From Reticulitermes lucifugus (lineage: Eukaryota > Arthropoda > Insecta > Blattodea > Rhinotermitidae): DNA of 64,000 nucleotides. The notes under the pieces are model-generated. The model was not told the origin of the DNA, searched no databases, and saw nothing but the letters and a program-made list of their open reading frames with translations. A program made the translations under genes and the position numbers. Below, one piece after another: positions 58,494-64,000 of the stretch; positions within the stretch are counted from its first letter, which is position 1, and each line of letters begins with the position of its first letter. The DNA is taken from positions 1 to 64,000 of the forward strand of contig JAKCWW010000192.1 in NCBI GenBank assembly GCA_026260175.1. Direction: 5' to 3'.

Positions 58494-61400
58494 ATTCTCA
58501 CCGTAAGAGACTTGCCTAGCAAAGACATTTACATGAGTTTCTAAACTCCCAAACCCTACCCCATGTCAAGACCACAGTAAACACTTAAAATACCCTCAAT
58601 GCTACTAGGAAATTACACACAGAGGGTCCATTTTAATTCAAACCCCCGAGCTGATGTCTCTGTTATCGGGCTGTCTATGAGTCGTTTCCATCAGTTTGAT
58701 CGTAAAGCTTTGGGTTGCATTGCGTCTTCTGAAAGCTCAGTCACTCAAACCAGTTTTATATACTGGGTGTAAAAGACGTAAACTGTTATTATGCTACGTA
58801 AATATAGAGAGCAGTGCAACAGATAGGATTCTTATTCTGACGCAAATTGTTACTTCTGTTTGTGAATGTGTAGCAGAGTGTAACACAGAGGGCGTTTTCT
58901 TTGGCGATAATTATATAAGGAAGAAAGCCAATAAATAGTGTCGTAGCAAATTTATAAGTCGGTTACCCGTTGTTTCAATTCTAAGTGAAAAATATATCGA
59001 ATGGTGAACAAATTTCGAAAAACGTGCTCTAGACCGAGGTGCAGCGCAACTGAACTCGAATAACCGTGGTCTTATTTCATGTCGCAAAAAACATTTAGTC
59101 AATGCATAGTGATCTCAATTTTACATTTCTTTCCAAATTATCTAAAAGAACATCCGACAGACCAGGTCCATAATAAAGTATAACGCCATTTTATCCGCTG
59201 GTAATATTACTCTTAGTTTAAACAACGGCGTAAAGAGTTAAAATTTAATGATGTTCCCCAGGGGACTATAATTCTAGGCAAATAACAGAGTATTTCCTTA
59301 AAATAGACCAGTTATATTCCTTCCACGTCACTATCTTTTCAGTAATTATAACTATCACATAATTTGTCAGCACATAATCACTGAATTTGATAAAGCGTCA
59401 TTAAATTAATCATCTAGCAATTATACTGAAGTTATGTTCCTTTCGAAAAGTAAATGGGAAGAGAGAAGCTAGATTTTGGCATTTACCCTGGGACAAAGTG
59501 CGACCCGACGCTGGCAGTGTAGACTGTGAGGGATTCAGACAGCCCGGGGAAAGCCTCATCAAGGTGAACATCCTGGTTGCTGTCGCTGACGTTGATCACC
59601 ACGACGAAGCTGTCGGAACCTTCCAGAGCACTGGGCAGAGAAAGGACACGTGTTTAAGGGGTAAAACATATATATCTGAAGTGTTACTGTGTTGATATTT
59701 ACTCAACTGATTAATAAGTAAAATCCGAAACTTTGTCACAGCCTGCCAGTGGTTCTATTTATATCTTTAAGCACATTTCTCCCATATCTCTCGCGATTTA
59801 TGCAAGCAAAATGTTGATTATCTCATCCGTGCTGTCCGTCCCACCCAGCTTGGCACCGATATGCCCTCACCGTAAGAAAGAGAAGACACTGTCTCCGATA
59901 ATGCCGGTGCGCAGGTTGCCCTTCTGAATGGTAATGTGGGAGCGCGCCGTCACTAGTTGCTTGTACACGTGGTAGTGGCTCCAATCGGCCCGTTTTTGCG
60001 CCGCCAGATTCAACTCCTTGTAGTTGGGGTTCACCGGCAGCCACGTGTCCTCGCTCGTAGAGAAACCTGTTGAACAAAACTCTTTAATTCTTACAGGCCG
60101 TGAATACGCCATTGAAAGCGACCCACCTCCCATTTTTTCCCCAATGGCTCTACAGCCACTTGGGGGCCTAGGCCGCCTCGTTTTTCGAGGCTTCATAATC
60201 ACACTTTTTAGACACACCACGTTCGGTAGGACTCCTCTGGACGAGGGACCAGCTCGTCGCAGAGACCTCTTACAACACTCAACACTCACAAGAGACAGAC
60301 ATCCATGCCCCCGATGGGATTCGAACCCATAATCCTAGTAGACCCACCTCCCATGCCACAACACATTTCTTTTAGATCCATATTAATATTCTTTTATCTA
60401 CTTTTTCGCCTCTCATTGGGCCGCTTTTTCTATAATTTGACCAGCAAATTTATGTAAATCTGTATATTTCGTGCAAATACACACTGTTCCGTTTAGTTTA
60501 GTTTATTTTAACGCTACATGCTTCGATCGATATCTATCTTCATCAGGCGTTCCCTACAAATCCTCAAAACCAAGGTAAATAACTTTTTCATCCGTATCCA
60601 ACTAGCCAATCCCGAATAACATTCACTTTTCCATTTCACTTCGCAAATAAACCGCAAAGAGAGGTACAGAGAGTGAGATTTCTGGACAGAATCGTCCGTA
60701 ATATACTCGTACACAAATTGCGGTTACCGTACTTAACAACTAAATCCATAGAGCAGAATCTTCTTGAAAATCTACGTAACAGATTTTCTGGCAATCAAGA
60801 AATTCCCCACACTTTATGGAACCCTTAAATATGATACTATGTTTACGACAGCCCAATATTTGTCCCTACCCTGATCCAGACGAATCCAGTTGACGCCCCC
60901 ATTCCTATTCTTTAACATACGTTTTAGTATCGGGCTGCCATCTACTCATAAGGATTTCCAAGCTGCCCATTTCCTTCAGGTTTTCGCAGCAGAAGCCTAT
61001 ATGTATTTCACTTCTTCCACACTCGTGCCACACTTCCCGCCCTTTCGTCCTCCTTAGTGTAATCACACTAATAGTGTTTGTAAGGAGTGTTTGTAACATC
61101 CTGTTTATGCATCTTTCTCCAACCTCCTCCTATTTTCCCGTTCTTACCTCAAATACCTTGCGGACTCTTTAAACTTCTCCAAATCCTTTTCAAATAAATT
61201 AAGCCGAACTTAGAAAATACTACGATTAGTCTGTTTGTAGCAGTACCTCAGTTAGCTATAGGAATCGATTGTCGATGGCCTCAATAAGACACGTCCACAC
61301 GCTCTCTGTTTCACGGCCCCTTACCAGTAGATTTCTCTTCCGCAAATTAAAACTATGGTGACGCTGGCGAAACTGACTGCTTGTGCTTTCCCTTATAGTT

Positions 61401-63156
61401 CAGGAATATTTCCGTCCAAATCCGTCCCTTACCCGCCAAATAACTTTCTTTATATTATTCTACGCTACACAATTGATATGGTTTCTGTGTAGACAAAATG
61501 AATCTGTCAGAGGAGCATCTAGACCAACAGAAGAAGTATAAATATATACATGAGAATACTGGTTTATTTTTGGTGCGCTTAACTGGAACGTCGCTTTAAA
61601 AATTACTTTTGTTTGAAAGTTGCGTAAATTAGTGCAATGTTAGACTGTAGTTAATGCAGTAATTTATTTATGTTTTCCTGCCTTGTGTGCATTTAGTTGA
61701 GGGTAGAATATAATGCACAGAGCTAATTATAGTTGAATTGCAGATAATATTGTCACAGTATACCGGCACTGATGGAATCGTCCCACTGGTAAGGCGTTCT
61801 CTCTGGGTCCCTGCTGTCATTTGGTGATTCCATGACCAGATCAGTCATACCAATCTCTTCCCCGTTGTACGTGACACCTGTACCCGGGAGCAGGGTTACC
61901 AGCATGTTCACCGCGTCCACCATTGCCGGCCCGTATCTCGTAGCGACACGAGAATTGTCATGATTACCGGCCTGAAACACATTCCATTGCTTTGTCTATA
62001 GCTTCGAAACATTCACATGAATTTTATGACATTTGGTATTATTATGATTTTATTTGCGAGATTGGAAGCTCTCACAGCTGTGTTGCTGAGGATTGAAGTC
62101 TTCGGGGATGTAACACTTTGTCGACTGGTAAATTGTTACCGATGATTCTAGGGATCGTAAGGCCTTTATCTTCAGGGTCAAGCAGTCCAGCATCCCTGAA
62201 GATCTGAATATTTATAATTTAATTATACTCGTACATATACCTTAACTAATTTTAATATCTTTGAATGGTTACGGCACGTGAAGTTGTGATTTATATTTAC
62301 CTCAACAGTTGTAAAAATACCATTGCTTGTAGGCCATAATTAGCATGATTAATACTTTATGCCGGTCGGGTAGAGATCTCTGCGACTGGCCGATCCCTCG
62401 CCCAGAGGAGTTCTACCGAGTGATATGTGTCTGTGTGTGATTTCGAAACCTCGACAATGAGGTGGCCTAGGCCCCAGTATGGCTGTAGCACCACAAGAAA
62501 TTAAGAAATCTATGCCACCTATTATAGGAATGGCGAATCTTTTTCAGTGAGTATCACAGACATTACAGTCGTCTAAGAAAAAACTGTAAGGTGTTTCTAG
62601 GAACGTTGGGCAGCAAGAGCGGGGTCTGGACCTCTAGGCGTTTAGTAGTGCCACTTTTAGGCCAAAAGTAATGTATTTTAAATTGTGTTGAATTCTTCTA
62701 AGAATAGCTTATATTTCTTGTAAGTAACACATTGTAAGTACCAACAGAAATTATGCTTTGCAACATTTGTGCAAACAATTTTATTTTTAAATGTCAAACG
62801 TAATTAATTCTATTTGAAGGTGTACTTTCTGAGGATGGGCCATTAGCGTGGAAACACCTTGAATTTGATTAATACTAATTACTTTATGTGATTTTCTGTG
62901 CTTTTAGCTCTCGCAAATCTCTTCACAAGTCAGAAGCTGAAAAATCGAGTCACGTGTGAAACTTACCACCCAGTTGGACTGCTTCCCTTTTGGTACATTA
63001 TCCACCCACTGGTGCACCAGGTTGTCGAAATCCTGAGCAGAGGTAGGGCTGCTCACCAAATTGAAGTTGAAGGTGAAGTGGGCGCCAGGGTTCGTGTCGT
63101 TGCCGTAATAAGCCATTGTCTCCTCCACAGAGGCGTATGCTTCCGTCATAAGAATC
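57899..63156 (-). CDS. Maltase / alpha-glucosidase (GH13), last five exons, 5' part outside window
   Basis: Secreted or membrane-bound insect maltase that hydrolyses alpha-1,4-glucosidic bonds of maltose and sucrose-like sugars (family knowledge). Exons on the minus strand: 63156-62967, 61971-61764, 60066-59871, 59630-59487, 59-codon-type tail ending at 57959-57899. They join in phases 0, 1, 2 and 2 without a break. Visible family motifs are [13 protein letters not shown] (Glu is the GH13 acid/base), [17 protein letters not shown] (Asn-His-Asp of GH13 region IV), [43 protein letters not shown], the C-terminal beta domain with [11 protein letters not shown], and a terminal PRDALVLTQ. Both catalytic residues that fall in this part are intact. 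The nucleophile Asp region and signal peptide would lie right of 64000. An inactive SLC3-type relative is less likely because TEAY and NHD are conserved. Confidence 0.95.
58230..58493 (+). mobile_element. LINE 3' end with (GTTA)n tail
   Basis: Decayed coding of the same type as 47480 (gaagacctagtcgtagatgg, ggactggattgatctggctc, gaacc ttcggattccataaaa). It then runs ctgctccatggagttagtta into a GTTA repeat at 58463-58493. A simple-repeat tail instead of poly(A) fits RTE-like elements. 5'-truncated. Confidence 0.7.
59487..59630 (-). CDS. Maltase exon, C-terminal beta domain
   Basis: 144 nt after ctctgcccag, ending at gtaaat. It encodes [16 protein letters not shown], then [18 protein letters not shown] and [14 protein letters not shown]. 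Both introns are phase 2. Confidence 0.92.
59871..60066 (-). CDS. Maltase exon, start of C-terminal domain
   Basis: 196 nt after gttcaacag, ending at gtgagg. It encodes [36 protein letters not shown] and [11 protein letters not shown], with phase 1 in and phase 2 out. Confidence 0.94.
60141..60340 (-). mobile_element. SINE (family 1), 5'-truncated, in maltase intron
   Basis: Minus-strand copy from the B box (gggttcgaatcccatcggg) to gcctaggcccccaagtggct and gtagagccatt. The A-box half of the head is missing. It sits 75 bp outside the maltase exon at 60066. Confidence 0.7.
61764..61971 (-). CDS. Maltase exon with NHD motif
   Basis: 208 nt after tgtgtttcag. It starts [18 protein letters not shown], continues [18 protein letters not shown] and ends [10 protein letters not shown] plus one base at a gtatac donor (phase 1). 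Confidence 0.95.
62100..62206. mobile_element. Short foldback MITE in maltase intron
   Basis: Left gtcttcggggatgt pairs with right agcatccctgaagatc. The centre tttatcttcagggtcaag and the phrase ttgtcgactggtaaat are shared with the element at 56275, so the same family. Confidence 0.55.
62361..62496 (+). mobile_element. SINE (family 1), 5'-truncated, in maltase intron
   Basis: Begins in the body (ctgcgactggccgatccctc) and ends ggcctaggccccagtatggc and tgtagcaccac. Confidence 0.65.
62967..63156 (-). CDS. Maltase exon with catalytic Glu
   Basis: 190 nt, after a gaccccag acceptor, ending at gtaagt. It encodes [18 protein letters not shown], then a segment ending [18 protein letters not shown] and NWV. 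It enters with one base of a split codon and leaves in phase 0. The open frame continues upstream past the acceptor to 63566, which is intron. Confidence 0.94.
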
Positions 63157-63834
63157 CTGGGGTCAGAAACAGTGTGTAGATATAAGAATTCGGTATGACA
63201 CCTGTGCTGACGGATCTCCAAGGTAATACTGTCAGACATCACTCTTAATTTGCAAAAAACACATACCTGTAATTCAGTTTGTCTGACCCGTCTCAAACCC
63301 CAAATCCCACCCACTGACCTGCAACCCAGGCAGAGACTTCTCAGAGTTTTACTCGCTCCTTTTATGAAATGTCCGGATATCAGACTAAACCTTGAGCGCT
63401 TACGCCCGTAATCCGCAATGCATGATTCACAACTATCATACAAATCATGTGACACCAAATAGACCCAAAACTTAAGAATACTCCGTAAAATATCAAAAAT
63501 TTTATAAAACACCCAACAGAATATTCCATGCCTTTGCTGTGATTTGAAATCAGTTAATTCCTGCATACGAATTAGAAATGCTACCGCTAAGCTGAACTGC
63601 TAGCCATAAACAACAGAATCATTACCATTTGGGAAACAGCATAAAGGACTTTCTGCTGCGGATGAGCTTATGCAAAGTTTTCTACAGAAATGCGTTGTTC
63701 TCCTAAGTGCAAAATAATAGGAAGAAAAACCTGACACTGTTCTTGGTGCCTTATTTAAAGTTTATACATGCTTCTTTATTCAAACTTGTTTTTTAACGAC
63801 GCTATCTCAGACGCTGCTGCCGAACGTACAAAGA
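63157..63834 (-). other. Maltase intron (upstream part runs out of window)
   Basis: The maltase frame stays open from the exon acceptor up to 63566 (137 codons). The translation is Cys/Arg-rich and unlike maltase, so it is treated as intron. Confidence 0.6.
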
Positions 63835-64000
63835 AGTGGTCCTCTCCCATTTTGAGGTATTATCCCACTCTGGAAAATAGGAGGAAAACTACGAAAAATA
63901 TCAGCCACGATATTCGGTTGGATGGTGTCTTGGCCGAAATTCGAATCGAAAACCTCCCGAACAAGTCCTAAGCCTCACTGATTAAACCAACCTGCTTGGT
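63835..64000 (-). mobile_element. SINE (family 4), at window edge
   Basis: Plus-strand view: aatcgaaaacctcccgaaca, then gcctcactgattaaaccaac from a reversed tRNA-like head. It may continue past 64000. Confidence 0.5.

Overview
This is animal genomic DNA, most likely from an insect. It is AT-rich and intron-rich. Coding exons are short and scattered, with clear GT...AG junctions, among tRNA-derived SINEs, LINE ends, hairpin MITEs and minisatellites. The repeat style and the coding similarity to insect proteins suggest a polyneopteran such as a cockroach or termite. That placement is inference.

There are four gene models. (1) Plus strand, 3134-33657: twelve exons of a type A leucine-rich-repeat G-protein-coupled receptor (LGR1, the insect relative of FSH/LH/TSH receptors, expected receptor for GPA2/GPB5). 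The LRR exons, cysteine hinge, all seven membrane segments, tail and stop are present. The signal peptide, N-terminal cysteine cap and probably one LRR exon lie left of the window. (2) Minus strand, 38952-37406: a two-exon gene for a 92-residue protein with a signal peptide, a Thr/Ser-rich stalk and a hydrophobic C-terminus resembling a GPI-anchor signal. (3) Minus strand, 54784-51276: a second two-exon gene of the same layout. Its second exon is a tandem array of about fifteen 34-residue units rich in Asn-Ile-Thr sequons, ending in a GPI-type tail and interrupted by a 50-N assembly gap. (4) Minus strand, 63156-57899: the last five exons of a GH13 maltase/alpha-glucosidase, with the catalytic Glu and the Asn-His-Asp motif. 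Its 5' exons lie right of the window.

Layout: 1-3133 repeats and presumed intron; 3134-33657 LGR1; 33658 to about 34660 its probable 3' UTR; 34660-37320 intergenic; 37322-38990 the small Thr-rich gene; 39-51 kb repeat-rich intergenic DNA; 51.2-54.85 kb the repeat protein; 54.85-57.75 kb intergenic; 57.75-64 kb maltase. Genes 2-4 all read leftward, and gene 2 is tail-to-tail with LGR1. No functional link between the four is evident, but genes 2 and 3 look like members of one undescribed family of secreted, surface-anchored, Thr-rich proteins.

The most unusual non-coding structure is in LGR1 intron 30131-31977. It is built largely from degenerate tandem copies of the first part of the next exon (TM3), followed by a roughly 29-bp minisatellite whose unit matches the exon stretch encoding [10 protein letters not shown].
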